From contig NZ_SJKA01000005.1 of the NCBI RefSeq assembly GCF_004331435.1, positions 538,278 to 602,277 on the forward strand: a stretch of 64,000 nucleotides of DNA, given 5' to 3'. The notes below the pieces were generated by a model. It had not been told where the DNA came from. It ran no database searches and worked only from the letters and a program-made list of their open reading frames with translations. Shown here one piece after another: positions 51,544 to 62,137 of this stretch. The DNA is from Kribbella sindirgiensis (GTDB lineage: Bacteria > Actinomycetota > Actinomycetes > Propionibacteriales > Kribbellaceae). Numbering within the stretch: position 1 is the stretch's first letter; the number at the start of each line of letters is the position of its first letter. A program made the translations under genes and the position numbers.

Positions 51544-52521
51544 TTAGTCGGACTGTTTCTGTTCTTCGGCTTCGCGGGCGCGTTTGCGGCGTTTGCCTTC
51601 GTGCATGGCGGCGACGCGGGCGACCGGGATCGCGCGACCTTCCACGAGGACGTCATCCGGGATCGCCTGCGGTGCGGGTAACTGCTCGGCCCACGGGTCG
51701 CGATCGCCCAGGAGCGCCGGTGCGGTACGGACCGTGAAGTCGCGCGGCGTCACGCTTTCCAACTCGTCCCAGCCGACCGGAAACGACACCGTCGTACCAG
51801 GCCGAACACGCGGACTGTACGCCGCAACCACCGTCGCACCACCGGAACGCGTGGAGTCGACAAACACCTTCCCGTGCCGGTCCTCCTTGATGTACGCCGT
51901 GGTCGCCACAGACGGATCGATCTTCTCGGCCCGCGCCGCGATCGCCCGCGTGGCGGCCGCGGCGTCCTCGATCGACACGGTGTCGACAATCGGCACGACG
52001 ACATGCACGCCCTTGGCGCCGCTCGTCTTCACCGCGCCGGACAACCCGCAGTCGGTCAACGCCTGCCGCACCAGCAGCGCCGCCTGCACCGCCATCGAGA
52101 ACGTCTCGCCCTCCGGCGGATCGAGGTCGAGCACGAGATGCGTCACGCGGTCCCAGCGGTCGGCGCGCATCAACGTCGGGTGGTACTCCACCGCGCGCTG
52201 GTTAGCGAACCACAGCAGCGTCCGGCGGTCGTCGCACAACGCGTACGACACCTCGCGTTTCGACGCCTCCGCCCAGACCTTCACGGTCTTCACCCAGTCC
52301 GGCGTGTACTTCGGCACGTTCTTCTGCATGAACTTCGGCTGCCCCGGCCGGATCCGCACGACCGACAACGGCCGCTCCCGCAGCTCCGGCACAATCCGCT
52401 CGTGCACAGCGTCCAGGTAGTCGACCAGATCCCGCTTCCGCGCATCAGCCCCGTCGAACAACGGCTGATCCAGATTGGTCAGGTCAACCCCGCCCCGCGT
52501 CTCATCCGGCTTAGTCGCCAT
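51544..52521 (-). CDS. ligD: LigD-type polymerase (primase-polymerase, AEP) domain protein
   Basis: 325 residues. Matches the Pol domain of bacterial NHEJ ligase D. The metal-binding DxD is at 132-134 in LDLDPPEGET, with SGAKGVHVVVP (nucleotide-binding SxGxxGxH-type loop) and a third Asp at 222 (KVFVDSTRSGG). C-terminal RAIPVARVAAMHEGKRRKRA is basic. In mycobacteria the Pol, nuclease and ligase domains are one protein; here only Pol is present, as in many actinobacteria with split LigD. Ku is not in this window. Confidence 0.9.
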   Translation of the reverse strand: MATKPDETRGGVDLTNLDQPLFDGADARKRDLVDYLDAVHERIVPELRERPLSVVRIRPGQPKFMQKNVPKYTPDWVKTVKVWAEASKREVSYALCDDRRTLLWFANQRAVEYHPTLMRADRWDRVTHLVLDLDPPEGETFSMAVQAALLVRQALTDCGLSGAVKTSGAKGVHVVVPIVDTVSIEDAAAATRAIAARAEKIDPSVATTAYIKEDRHGKVFVDSTRSGGATVVAAYSPRVRPGTTVSFPVGWDELESVTPRDFTVRTAPALLGDRDPWAEQLPAPQAIPDDVLVEGRAIPVARVAAMHEGKRRKRAREAEEQKQSD

Positions 52522-53021
52522 CCCCCGAGCTTAGCCCTGCCAGGCCTGACCTGTAGTTGCCACAGACGCACCGGTGCACCCGTCCGATGCTGTAGTGGAG
52601 CAGTGCGAGATCGGGAGACCAGTCGCCGGCGACGGGCGGTCGACCGCTGCACGGACGTCGTAGGCAGCCTCGCGTTCTTGGCAGCCAAGAGACGGGCCAG
52701 GCTTTGAGTTGCGCCTCGCGACGGACCGGGAAGCAGCACGACACAGGCACCGATTTCACCGGCGACGAGACGCTGCGCATCCTCTCCTTGAGCACCACGC
52801 TCGCGGCGGACGGGCGTCTCGATAACAGCGACACGAAGAAGAGACGACCTCGCCGCGCAGATCGCCAAGGCGCACACCGGCGAGCCCAATCAGACCTGAC
52901 CGGCCTCCCCCGCTCGTCGAGTCGTGGGTCTTGGCGGTGAACGACGACCTCGTTCCACGACTCGCCGGTTCCCGTCGGCAACCGAACGCCACGAGTCGGC
53001 AGCCGGCCACCAGATGTGGCG
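52522..53021. other. 500-bp gene-free interval, probable degraded sequence
   Basis: No reading frame with coding character spans this interval. A 78-codon plus-strand frame from TTG 52704 has one protein-like stretch (DETLRILSLSTTLAADG) but the continuation shifts to another frame (RRDDLAAQIAKAHTGEPNQT). It may be a decayed gene. A perfect inverted repeat, CGAGTCGTGG (52918-52927) with CCACGACTCG (52955-52964), has a 27-nt loop. It separates the LigD gene from the sugar operon. Confidence 0.5.
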
Positions 53022-54131
53022 TCACTCAGGGCTGTGCAGCCTGGCTGGTGAGTTCGTGAGGATGTCGAGAAGGGCGGCGAGGACGAGTCGATCCTCGCCG
53101 GGCCGGAGGGTCTGGGGGTTGAGAGCGATAGCGTCTCGCGGTACGCCGAAGGTGCCGACTGCGACACGTGGGTCGCCGTCCCACAAGGCCTTGATCACCG
53201 CGTCACGATCGCCGGCCAGCCTGACGACCGCGCGGCTATGAGGTTGACCGGCCTCGCTCGGATAGCCCCGCTCGACCACGACTCCCGGGATACCCTGCAG
53301 GCCCGCGATCCAGTCGGCGACGACGCGCTCGTACCCGGCCAACAGCTCCGTCTCGTCCTGTTGCAGCGTCCACTCGACCGCGGCGAGGAGACCCATCAGC
53401 TCCTCCTTCCCCACCTTCATCCCGCGCCCGAGCTCCTGCTTCGGCGACGTGTGTGCCCGAATCCGATCCACGAGCCATCGCTTCCCCAGGACCAACCCGC
53501 TCGCCTGCGGTCCTCGCAGTCCCTTCCCGCCACTCACGAGCACCGCATCCGCACCGATGTCCCGCGTGAACCGCCACAACGACGCAACCGGCGGGATCTG
53601 CGCGGCCGCATCCACAATCACCGGTACGCCGAACTCGCGCGCGCCCCGCACCACCTCCTCCACCGGCAACGCACCCGCCGCGTAGTGCGCGCCCGCAAAC
53701 CACAGCACGCACGCCGGCTTGCGCGAGAGCGCCGTACGCAACTCGTCGTACGACGGGCCGATCTCGACGATCCGGGCGCCCGTGAGCCGGGCCGAGTAGT
53801 CGTAGCCGTTGCGCTGGCTCGCGAACATCACCACCTCGGCGTCGGCGGGAAACGCCTGCGACTCGGTGGTGATACAGGCCGCCACGGTCAGCGAGATCGC
53901 GGCCGCGGCGCCGGAGGTCACGGACGCGGCCTCGTTGTGAGTCAGCTCCGCGAGCCGCTCCCCCACCCGCTCGTTCAGCTCCGGGAGGTCGACGAACTGT
54001 GCCGCGGCGTCGTTCATCGCCTGCACGACCGGGGCCGGCATCAACGATCCACCGAGCACGGTGACCGTGGCATTGGCGTTGATGACCGGCCGCACGCCGA
54101 GTGGTGCGGTCGGGCGATGTGGTGCGGTCAT
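53022..54131 (-). CDS. SelA-like PLP-dependent enzyme (D-glucosaminate-6-P ammonia-lyase/DgaE group)
   Basis: 369 residues. PLP fold-type I: VDAAAQIPP with Asp174 (pyridine nitrogen) and Lys203 in LVSGGKGLRGPQASG (Schiff base). The glycine loop TSGAAAAISLTVAAC lies near residue 72. NGYDYSARLTGARIVEIG also matches SelA/DgaE proteins. It is not a true selenocysteine synthase (no Sel genes). It is the last gene of the sugar operon; its ATG overlaps the previous stop by 4 bp. It probably acts on an amino-sugar acid, an inference from family and context. Confidence 0.8.
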   Translation of the reverse strand: MTAPHRPTAPLGVRPVINANATVTVLGGSLMPAPVVQAMNDAAAQFVDLPELNERVGERLAELTHNEAASVTSGAAAAISLTVAACITTESQAFPADAEVVMFASQRNGYDYSARLTGARIVEIGPSYDELRTALSRKPACVLWFAGAHYAAGALPVEEVVRGAREFGVPVIVDAAAQIPPVASLWRFTRDIGADAVLVSGGKGLRGPQASGLVLGKRWLVDRIRAHTSPKQELGRGMKVGKEELMGLLAAVEWTLQQDETELLAGYERVVADWIAGLQGIPGVVVERGYPSEAGQPHSRAVVRLAGDRDAVIKALWDGDPRVAVGTFGVPRDAIALNPQTLRPGEDRLVLAALLDILTNSPARLHSPE

Positions 54132-54973
54132 GCGACGAACTTCGACATCGCCGGTACGCCGGACCGTTCGGCCAGCCACGCGTCGAGGAAGTCGTTGTCG
54201 GTGCCGTCGAGGTGGGTGACCTGGTAGACCTCCGGATCCGGCAACGCCGACAGCAGCGACTCGCACCACTCCGCATCGTCGACGGCAAGCAACGTCCGAC
54301 CGGTGACCGCGGGGGCGTGCCGCGACGGATCGAAGTACGACAGGGTTGTCGACAATGCACTGGTCGACGATCCGCCGCGCAGATGGTCGTTCAGCTCCTC
54401 CAGCGGGTACATGCACGACTTCAGTCGCGCTTCCATCGCGCGGTAGAACAGGAGATCCGTCACCCGCACGGTGCTGAACCCGGGCCGTCGGGCCGCGGTC
54501 AGCACCGCGAGATCGTCACCCGTGACTGCGACCCGCGCCGGATCCACCTCGGTCAGCCCGAGCAGGAACTCCGCCGCTCGTAGACAATCTGCCGCGATAC
54601 CCCGGTAGACGTACGTCTGCGGGTCGTCGACGTGCATCGTCAACAATCCCGGGTACGCCGCGGCGAATCCCTCGTCGGCGAGCCGCTGGCCACGGTGCAT
54701 CAGGCTGAGGACGACGTACCGGCTCCGGTCGTTCGGGTGCGGGATGTTGTTGACACTTCCGTACCGGGGCGTGACGAGCAGTCCGGGGAACGGGCCGTCG
54801 CCCTTGGGGATGCTGAGGTTCCCGTACACGCGGTACGGCCCGGTGCTGGTGATCCGCACCGTGGAGAACGTCGCCTCGTCGGTCGTCCGCGCAGGGACCA
54901 CGTCCAGCACCGGGCGGCCGGGGATCGCCGCGAGTTCTTCGTCGACCGCGGCCCAGTAGGCATCGAAGGTCAT
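54128..54973 (-). CDS. Acetylxylan-esterase-like protein without the catalytic serine
   Basis: 281 residues. Clearly homologous to the neighbouring esterase over most of its length (DPQTYVYRGIAADCLRAAEF against DPNTYGYRGFYLDVVRAVEV). Where the intact enzyme has GSSQGG, this one reads VTGDDLAVLT, so the nucleophile Ser is Asp154. The rest of the fold (FPGLLVTPRYGSVNN, VVLSLMHRGQRLA) and the frame are intact. It may be a binding or structural pseudoenzyme. It overlaps the next gene by 4 bp and follows the intact esterase after 4 bp. Confidence 0.8.
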   Translation of the reverse strand: MTFDAYWAAVDEELAAIPGRPVLDVVPARTTDEATFSTVRITSTGPYRVYGNLSIPKGDGPFPGLLVTPRYGSVNNIPHPNDRSRYVVLSLMHRGQRLADEGFAAAYPGLLTMHVDDPQTYVYRGIAADCLRAAEFLLGLTEVDPARVAVTGDDLAVLTAARRPGFSTVRVTDLLFYRAMEARLKSCMYPLEELNDHLRGGSSTSALSTTLSYFDPSRHAPAVTGRTLLAVDDAEWCESLLSALPDPEVYQVTHLDGTDNDFLDAWLAERSGVPAMSKFVA

Positions 54974-54977
54974 CAGG

Positions 54978-55900
54978 TCACCGTCCCGGGGTGAGGTGCT
55001 CGGCAAGGAAGTCCTCCACGACGCGCATGACGTCCGGCAGGCCGGCGTGGTGCGCGCAGTGTGGATAGGTGTGCAGCGTCGTCTCGCACGTCAGCGTTCG
55101 GTGCAACGCGAACCCTGTCTCGGGCGGGCAGACGTCGTCCTCGAGCCCCAGGTAGATCAGGGTCGGCGCCTGCACCTTCGGCGCGAAGTTCAGGCCGTCG
55201 TAGTACGCGACCGTCTCCCGCACCCGGTCGACGTCCTTCGGATGGATCCGCAGGTACTCGTTGATCTCCTCGTACGGGTACGACCGGGTCAGCGTCGGCG
55301 CGGTCATGATCCCGCACAGGTACGGCGCTCCCGCCGCGACGCACCGGATCGCGTCGGGGAGCAACGCGGCCGTGGAGATCCCGAGCCCACCGCCCTGGCT
55401 GGACCCCTGCAATCCGATCCGCAGATTGTCGACATCTGGACGATCGAGCAGTACTTCGACCGCGCGCACCACGTCGAGGTAGAAGCCGCGGTACCCGTAC
55501 GTGTTGGGGTCGACGATGTTGTGCGTCAGCAGGCCGGGGTATCCGGGGTTGAACACGTCGTTCGAGCGGAGCTTCCCGCGCGGCGCGATCGCGAGCGTGG
55601 CGTACCCGAGTTCCGCCCACTCCTTCGGGACGGTCGGCTCGGAGATGTAGCCGGGGATCGTCACCAGGCCTGGGTACGGCGCGGTGCCCGCGCGCGGGAC
55701 GGCGTACCAGGCGGCGATGCGGAGACCGCCGTAGCTGGTGAAGCGCAGATCGTAGACAATCACAGTGTCTGTGGAGAGCGTCGGCATCTCGGTGAGTACT
55801 GGGTCGAGCGGGTAGCAGGCACAGTCCGCCAGGCCGGCCGCCCAGAAGTCGTCGAAGTCGGCGGGGAGTTCGACCTCGACGGTGGCGTTCTCGGGGTCTC

Positions 55901-55904
<4 letters not shown>
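54978..55904 (-). CDS. Acetylxylan esterase/cephalosporin-C deacetylase-type hydrolase (AXE1)
   Basis: 308 residues from TTG 55904 (LRDPENATVE), overlapping the ABC ATPase stop by 4 bp (TTGA); GAGGAAC precedes it. Features: PYPGLVTIPGYISEPTVPKE, RGFYLDVVRAVEVLLDRPDV, nucleophile Ser169 in LQGSSQGGGLG, acid near 256 in GLEDDVCPPE, His at 285 in PHCAHHAG. Such enzymes remove acetyl groups from xylo-oligosaccharides or antibiotic side chains. In this operon it probably deacetylates an imported sugar inside the cell (no signal peptide). Confidence 0.87.
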
Positions 55905-57010
<1,106 letters not shown>

Positions 57011-57015
57011 CTGCC

Positions 57016-57909
57016 TCAGCCCTTCACGGATCCGGCGGCCATGCCCTGCACCAGCTTGCGCTGGAACAGCAGGGCCAGCACGAGAGGTGGAACGACCGCG
57101 AGCACACCGGCCGCGGCCATCACGGTGAACTGGGTGTTGAAGTCGGTGGCGAAGTTCGCCGCCACCACCGGGATCGTCTTCGCCGCCTTCGTACTGGTCA
57201 GGAAGAGCGCGAACATGAACTCGTTCCACGCTGTCATGAACGCGAACACCGCGGCCGCGACCAGCCCCGGCGCCGCGACCGGCAGGAACACCGTCCACAT
57301 CGTCCGGAACCATCCGCACCGGTCGACGCGCGCCGCCTCCTCCAGTTCCCGCGGCACCGACCGGAAGAAGTCCTTCAGGATCCAGATCGTGATCGGCAAC
57401 GCGAACGTCGTGTACGACAGGATCAGCGCGAGATACGTGTCCAGCAGCCCGAACGACCGCATCAGCAGGTAGAACGGGATGATGATCGCGATCCCCGGCA
57501 CCATCCGGGTCAGCAGGTACAGCACGAGCAGCACCTGACTCCCCCGGAACTTCAGCCGCGAGAACGAGTACGCCGCGAACGTCGCCAGCGCGAGGTTCAG
57601 TACGGCGGTCGCGGTCGCCACGACCAGGCTGTTCCGCAACGAGTACGGCGTCTCCGACACGGCCCGTCCGCCGACGAGCTCCTGCGCCGCGTTCGGCCGC
57701 ACGAACCCGAGATAGTTCTCCAGCGTCGGATGCGTCGGAACCCAGTGCGGCGGCACCGAGATCGCGTCCACCTCGTGCATGAAACTCATCGCAACGATCC
57801 AGTAGAACGGCAGCACCAGATACAGCGCGAACCCGGCAGCCAGCACGTAGAGCACGATCTTCTTCCACGGAACCCGATACCGGAGCGGGACGTTCACGGC
57901 GGTGCTCAT
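57016..57909 (-). CDS. ABC sugar transporter permease, MalG type
   Basis: 297 residues, six transmembrane segments, start MSTAVNVPLRYRVPWKKIVL. The EAA loop is near the C-terminal third (EEAARVDRCGWFRTMWTVFL). NSLVVATATAVLNLALATFA and the ITIWILKDFF segments match the inner permease of CUT1 sugar importers. It overlaps the MalF-type gene stop by 4 bp. It forms the channel together with the second permease. Confidence 0.93.
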   Translation of the reverse strand: MSTAVNVPLRYRVPWKKIVLYVLAAGFALYLVLPFYWIVAMSFMHEVDAISVPPHWVPTHPTLENYLGFVRPNAAQELVGGRAVSETPYSLRNSLVVATATAVLNLALATFAAYSFSRLKFRGSQVLLVLYLLTRMVPGIAIIIPFYLLMRSFGLLDTYLALILSYTTFALPITIWILKDFFRSVPRELEEAARVDRCGWFRTMWTVFLPVAAPGLVAAAVFAFMTAWNEFMFALFLTSTKAAKTIPVVAANFATDFNTQFTVMAAAGVLAVVPPLVLALLFQRKLVQGMAAGSVKG

Positions 57910-58820
57910 ACCTCGAAATTTCCTTTCCGGTAGAGGAGGCCGATGTAGGCGACGGAGATCAGGAGGGTGATGGCGGTGATCACCCAGGCGTAGGCGCTGC
58001 CCAGGCCGAAGTCGGTAAAGGTGAGGACGGTTTGAACGTCCAGGAGGGCGATTGTGGTGGTCGCGTCGCCCGGGCCGCCGCCGGTGAGGACGTAGATGGT
58101 GTCGAACGCGCGGAACGCGTTCATCGTCTCGAGGATGAGGACGATGAGGAGCGGGTGCAGGAGCCAGGGCACGGTCACCTCGGTGAACCGTCGCCACGCG
58201 CCGGCGCGGTCCACCGTCGCGGCGTCGTACAGCTCCGCGGGGATTGTCGACAATCCGGCGAGCAGAATGATGACGGAGAACGGCAGCGTGTTCCAGACCT
58301 GGGCGAGCGCCGTGAACAGGAACGCTCCCGTGCCGGACGTCAGCCACGCGTGGTAGCTGTCGATCAGCCCGAGCTGCTGCAGCAGGCCGTTCAGCGCACC
58401 GGTCTTCGCGTCGAAGATCGTCCGCCACATCAGGCCGTTCACCACCCCGGGCATTGCCCAGGGCAACAAAGCGAGGCTGAGCAGCAGACCGCGGCCGCGG
58501 AAGCGTTCGTTCAGCACCAGCGCCAGGATCAGCGCGAGGACGACGGTCAGCCCGAGGACGACCACCACGAACAACGCAGAGACCTTCAAAGCGTTCACGA
58601 ACGCGTGGTCGCTGAGTAGCGAGGTGTAGTTGTCGAACCCGATGAATCGCTTGGCCCGCGGGCGTTTCAGGTTGTTCTTCTGCAGGCTGACGTAGAACGA
58701 GTACCCGATCGGATAGGCGACCAGCAGGGCGATCACCACCATGGCCGGGGCGTTCAGCGCCCAGGCCTTGGCGTTGTCGCCCAGCGGCCGCCGTTCGGCG
58801 AAGCCAGTCAGGGCCGCCAT
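57906..58820 (-). CDS. ABC sugar transporter permease, MalF type
   Basis: 304 residues with six predicted membrane helices. EAA loop: YDAATVDRAGAWRRFTEVTV. The YVLTGGGPGDATTTIALLD segment between late helices is typical of CUT1 MalF/UgpA permeases. Start ATG 58820 follows the binding-protein stop by 2 bp. Pairs with the MalG-type permease. Confidence 0.93.
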   Translation of the reverse strand: MAALTGFAERRPLGDNAKAWALNAPAMVVIALLVAYPIGYSFYVSLQKNNLKRPRAKRFIGFDNYTSLLSDHAFVNALKVSALFVVVVLGLTVVLALILALVLNERFRGRGLLLSLALLPWAMPGVVNGLMWRTIFDAKTGALNGLLQQLGLIDSYHAWLTSGTGAFLFTALAQVWNTLPFSVIILLAGLSTIPAELYDAATVDRAGAWRRFTEVTVPWLLHPLLIVLILETMNAFRAFDTIYVLTGGGPGDATTTIALLDVQTVLTFTDFGLGSAYAWVITAITLLISVAYIGLLYRKGNFEV

Positions 58821-58822
58821 CG

Positions 58823-60148
58823 TCAGGAGTACTTCTTCTTGAGCGTCTCGGCCGACTGCGCGAGCGACGCGACCGCGGCCGACGGCTGGGTCTGGTTGCT
58901 CAGCACGCCCTGCACGACCTTGTGCATCTCGGTCTCGAACTCGGTGTACCAGGGCACCCCGAGCACGTTGCGCGGCTTGGCGATCTCGGCCAGGTGTGTG
59001 TAGACCGTCGGATCGGCGAACTTCTTCAGCGCCGCGGTGATCGTCGGATCGTTGACCATCGCTTTGTAGGCAAAGCCCAGCCCACGCTGCAGGAACCAGA
59101 ACTTCGCCGTGTACGGCTGCTTGTCAGAGTCGTACCCGCCGAGGTACGTGAGCAGCTTGAACGCGTTGTCCTTGACCTCGGTGTCCTTCGCGAGGCCGTA
59201 CATCCGGGTATTGCTGACCGTCCCGTGCTCCTTGCCGTCCAGGCTCGGCACCAGGCCCATCCGGATCTTGCCCGCGGCCTTGGACTTGGCCGGGTCGTTG
59301 TAGTCGCGGCTCGCGTAGCGGGCGCCGATCGTGTACGCGTACCGGTTCGCCTTCATCGCATTGTCGACCGGCACCGGCAGCAGCTGCAGCGACGCCGGGT
59401 CGATCACCTTCGACTTGGTCGCGGCCTGCTGCAGCCACGCGAACACGTCCTTCGTGACGGTGTCCGAGGTGTTCATGATCGGGTTCTGCTGGTCGTCGAA
59501 CATGTTTCCGCCGCTGCCGAACAGCAGCGCCCACACCCAGGACCACCAGGTGTCGGACAGCTGCGCGGGCAGACCGATCGGGTACTCCAGCAGGCCGGCG
59601 TTCTTGATCTTCAGCGCCTGTGCCTCAAGCTCCTCGAGACTGGCCGGCGGCTTCGAGATCCCTGCCTGGGCGAGGATTCCGGCGTTGTACGTGAGGCACG
59701 TCGCGTCGGTGTAGTACGGGAGGCCGTACCGTTTCCCGTCGTACGTCATCGCCTGGGCGTTCCCGGGATAGATCGCGTCGTACACCTCGTCGACACCGGC
59801 CATCCCGTCGAGAGGTTGCAGGTAGTCGCCCTCGACCCAGGCCGCGAGCGAGTCGTCGTAGACGTAGAGCGCGTCGGGTCCGCCGCCGCCGGTGAACTCG
59901 GCGACGACCTTCTGGACGTACTGCGCACTCGTGATCGGGGTGTAGTTGACCTTGACGTTGCTGGTCTTGGTGAAGCGGTCGAGGTTCTGCTGGACCAGCG
60001 CTGCCTCGTAGTCCCAGCCCTCGAACTTCACACTGCCGTCGCCGGAACCACCTCCCGAGGAGGAGTCGTTCGAGCAGGCGGACAGCAGGGCAGGGCCGGC
60101 CAGTCCGAGACCGGTCAGCTTGAGGATGTGGCGGCGGGTGAGCTCCAT
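58823..60148 (-). CDS. ABC transporter sugar-binding lipoprotein (CUT1)
   Basis: 441 residues, start MELTRRHILKLTGLGLAGPA: a twin Arg (RRHILKL) followed by a hydrophobic stretch and a lipobox LLSAC, so it may be Tat-exported and lipid-anchored. A Ser/Gly linker follows. SBP type 1 marks: GWDYEAALVQQNLDRFTKTS, GGPDALYVYDDSLAAWVEGD, RYGLPYYTDATCLTYNAGIL, DNAFKLLTYLGGYD. The start has GGAGG seven bases upstream, located inside the regulator gene. It captures the sugar for the permeases. Confidence 0.92.
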   Translation of the reverse strand: MELTRRHILKLTGLGLAGPALLSACSNDSSSGGGSGDGSVKFEGWDYEAALVQQNLDRFTKTSNVKVNYTPITSAQYVQKVVAEFTGGGGPDALYVYDDSLAAWVEGDYLQPLDGMAGVDEVYDAIYPGNAQAMTYDGKRYGLPYYTDATCLTYNAGILAQAGISKPPASLEELEAQALKIKNAGLLEYPIGLPAQLSDTWWSWVWALLFGSGGNMFDDQQNPIMNTSDTVTKDVFAWLQQAATKSKVIDPASLQLLPVPVDNAMKANRYAYTIGARYASRDYNDPAKSKAAGKIRMGLVPSLDGKEHGTVSNTRMYGLAKDTEVKDNAFKLLTYLGGYDSDKQPYTAKFWFLQRGLGFAYKAMVNDPTITAALKKFADPTVYTHLAEIAKPRNVLGVPWYTEFETEMHKVVQGVLSNQTQPSAAVASLAQSAETLKKKYS

Positions 60149-61446
60149 GGTTGTGCCTCCAACGCTTGGGCGATGCGCAGTCGGTACAGACGCGTCGGGC
60201 GTCCTTTGGGGTGGTGCTGGGCGGTGCCCTCGACGCTCACCAGGCCGCCTGCGTCGAGAGTCCGGATCAGGCGGCGTCCGCTCTGGTCCGTGATGCCGAG
60301 ATGACCGGCAAGCTCTCCGGGCGAGAGCGTGCGGCCTTGCAGTTCGTGGTCCAGCGCGGCCAGCCGGGAGACGGTGGTCGCGCTCAGACCGACGTACTTC
60401 GCGAGATGTTCGACCTCGTCGCCGTGCTCGCGGTACGAGAACCGCAGCGCCTCGCCGGCCGGCCCCATCGGGCCGATCACGACACCGCTGTCCTCGAACA
60501 GGTACGCGCACGGTTCGTCGGCGAGCTCGGCGCGCGCGGCCGCCTGCTCGGCGAGCAGTACGCAGTTCCGGGCCGAGACACCAACGCCGAAACCGGCAGA
60601 GATCTGTGCGCCGAGCGCCGCGGCGGCCTCGGCCAGTGCGGGTACGGCGACCCAGTTGCGGGTGATGCGCTCGAACAACGCCTTGTGGGCGAAGACGACG
60701 ACACCGCGGCGCCCGCGGTTCTCGATCCAGGCGCCGGCGAACTCGGGGGTGTTGAGCAGATGATTCATCAGACCGATCCGGGCGCGTTCCTCGTCCGCCG
60801 ACGCCTCGATCAGGAAGACGCCCGCGGCGAACCGTTGCGCACTGGCCCGCTCGGACTCGATCCGCAGCGCGAGCTCGTGCAGCTCGGTACGGATCGTGGC
60901 CGGTACCGGCATACCGCTCATGATCTGGATCCGGCCGGCGAGCTGTTCGCGGACGGCGGCGCGGACGCTGATCACGTAGCTGCGCTCACCGAACCTCTCG
61001 TACGCGGCCTGGTGGAACGCCACGATCTCGTCGACGCTCTGGGTCGGTGCGTAGGGCAAGCAGTCGATCTGGTCCTGATCGAGGTCCAGCGCGGTGGCCA
61101 CCGCTTCGACCGCTTCGGCCGGGAACGTGTCGATACTGACCGGCGTACGACCCCAGCCGCGTTCCTGCGCACGGTAGAGCGCGAGCGTCAGGTCGAGCGC
61201 CGACGACCGGATCACGCCGACCGGCAGCCCGGGCGGGAGGAGTTCCTGGCTCGCGGTGTACGGTACCGGGCCGGCCAGGAAGCCGTCGAGTCGCGTCGTC
61301 CTCAGGAACTCCGCGACCTTGTCTCGGATCTCGTCCTCGTGGTCGTAACTGACCCACTCGAGATCCACCCCGCCCAGCGTGCGCGCGGCGTCGTGGAACA
61401 ACTCGTGGTGGGTCACATGGGTGACGACCCCGATCACGATGTCCAC
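60115..61446 (-). CDS. Transcriptional regulator with an unrecognised sensor domain and C-terminal HTH
   Basis: 443 residues from GTG 61446 with AAAGGAGTGCC before it. N-terminal part MDIVIGVVTHVTHHELFHDA looks like a Rossmann-like ligand domain; the middle (VFLIEASADEERARIGLMNH, GRRGVVVFAHKALFERITRN) is GGDEF/GAF-like in outline but has no catalytic motif. The C-terminal ~80 residues form a winged helix: LAKYVGLSATTVSRLAALDH, LSPGELAGHLGITDQSGRRL, then a tail. It overlaps the sugar-binding gene by 34 bp and heads the operon, so it is probably its regulator. The N-domain combination is not one that I recognise. Confidence 0.7.
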   Translation of the reverse strand: MDIVIGVVTHVTHHELFHDAARTLGGVDLEWVSYDHEDEIRDKVAEFLRTTRLDGFLAGPVPYTASQELLPPGLPVGVIRSSALDLTLALYRAQERGWGRTPVSIDTFPAEAVEAVATALDLDQDQIDCLPYAPTQSVDEIVAFHQAAYERFGERSYVISVRAAVREQLAGRIQIMSGMPVPATIRTELHELALRIESERASAQRFAAGVFLIEASADEERARIGLMNHLLNTPEFAGAWIENRGRRGVVVFAHKALFERITRNWVAVPALAEAAAALGAQISAGFGVGVSARNCVLLAEQAAARAELADEPCAYLFEDSGVVIGPMGPAGEALRFSYREHGDEVEHLAKYVGLSATTVSRLAALDHELQGRTLSPGELAGHLGITDQSGRRLIRTLDAGGLVSVEGTAQHHPKGRPTRLYRLRIAQALEAQPWSSPAATSSS

Positions 61447-61454
61447 GGCACTCC

Positions 61455-61486
61455 TTTACGCACCACGTTCGGAAGTGACTCGTAAA
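61455..61486. promoter_or_regulatory. Inverted repeat at the head of the sugar operon
   Basis: TTTACG (61455-61460) and CGTAAA (61481-61486) are inverse arms with a 20-bp spacer, immediately upstream of the regulator start. A likely operator for the encoded regulator. Confidence 0.4.
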
Positions 61487-61616
61487 TCCAATGCCGTCCA
61501 AGGTCCCCTGAATCCCCCGCCAGGTCAAGGGATCCCGGCTGGCAGGAACCTGTCGCCCGGACTGCGCACGCCGATCCGCCCGGCTACGCTCCGAGCCGGG
61601 CGCAAAGGGGAAGCGG

Positions 61617-62063
61617 ATGTCGAATCGGGCCAAGCTGCTGTGGCACGTGGGAACCTGGGCACAGGTCGTCGCGGTGCTGGCGTTGCCCGCGGCTGCCTGG
61701 TTTCTGGGCGTCCCGCGGATGGCGGAGTACATGCTGGACAGCGACGGTGTGCACGTCGTCGGGACGGTCTACCCCTGGCAGCGGGACTACCGTGAGCTCA
61801 CGCTGTGGAGCGACGACGCCCGCCAGATGTTCGCGAGGGTGAAATGCGGTACAGCGTTCACCTCGGAACCGAGCAACGACCGGGTTGGCCGAGAAGCGTG
61901 CTCGGCAATGGAGCAACGCGGGCGTCTCGTCGGGATCGGGCTGGTCGTGGTGAGTATCGGCGGGCTGATCGGCGGGTCGCGATTGCGTTCGGAACACAGG
62001 AAGAACCAGAAGCGGACGACGCGGGAGCGGAGGTCGCCCTGGGACGCCTGGTCGGATGACTGA
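61617..62063 (+). CDS. Hypothetical two-pass membrane protein
   Basis: 148 residues, start [20 protein letters not shown] after AAGGGGAAGCGG. Two membrane helices (~13-30 and ~105-122) enclose an extracellular loop with two cysteines ([19 protein letters not shown]), and a basic C-terminal tail ([18 protein letters not shown]) should be cytoplasmic. Family unknown. Confidence 0.75.
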   Translation: MSNRAKLLWHVGTWAQVVAVLALPAAAWFLGVPRMAEYMLDSDGVHVVGTVYPWQRDYRELTLWSDDARQMFARVKCGTAFTSEPSNDRVGREACSAMEQRGRLVGIGLVVVSIGGLIGGSRLRSEHRKNQKRTTRERRSPWDAWSDD

Positions 62064-62137
62064 CGCGTCGGGCTCGCACACCCATCGTGCGGGATTTGTT
62101 CAAGACTCCGATGTGTGCGGCTCGTAGCGTCGCAGGC

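Noticed and set aside
52704..52940. A 78-codon frame in the 500-bp gap
   Set aside because: A TTG start without a ribosome-binding site, coding sense changes frame; treated as possible decayed sequence.
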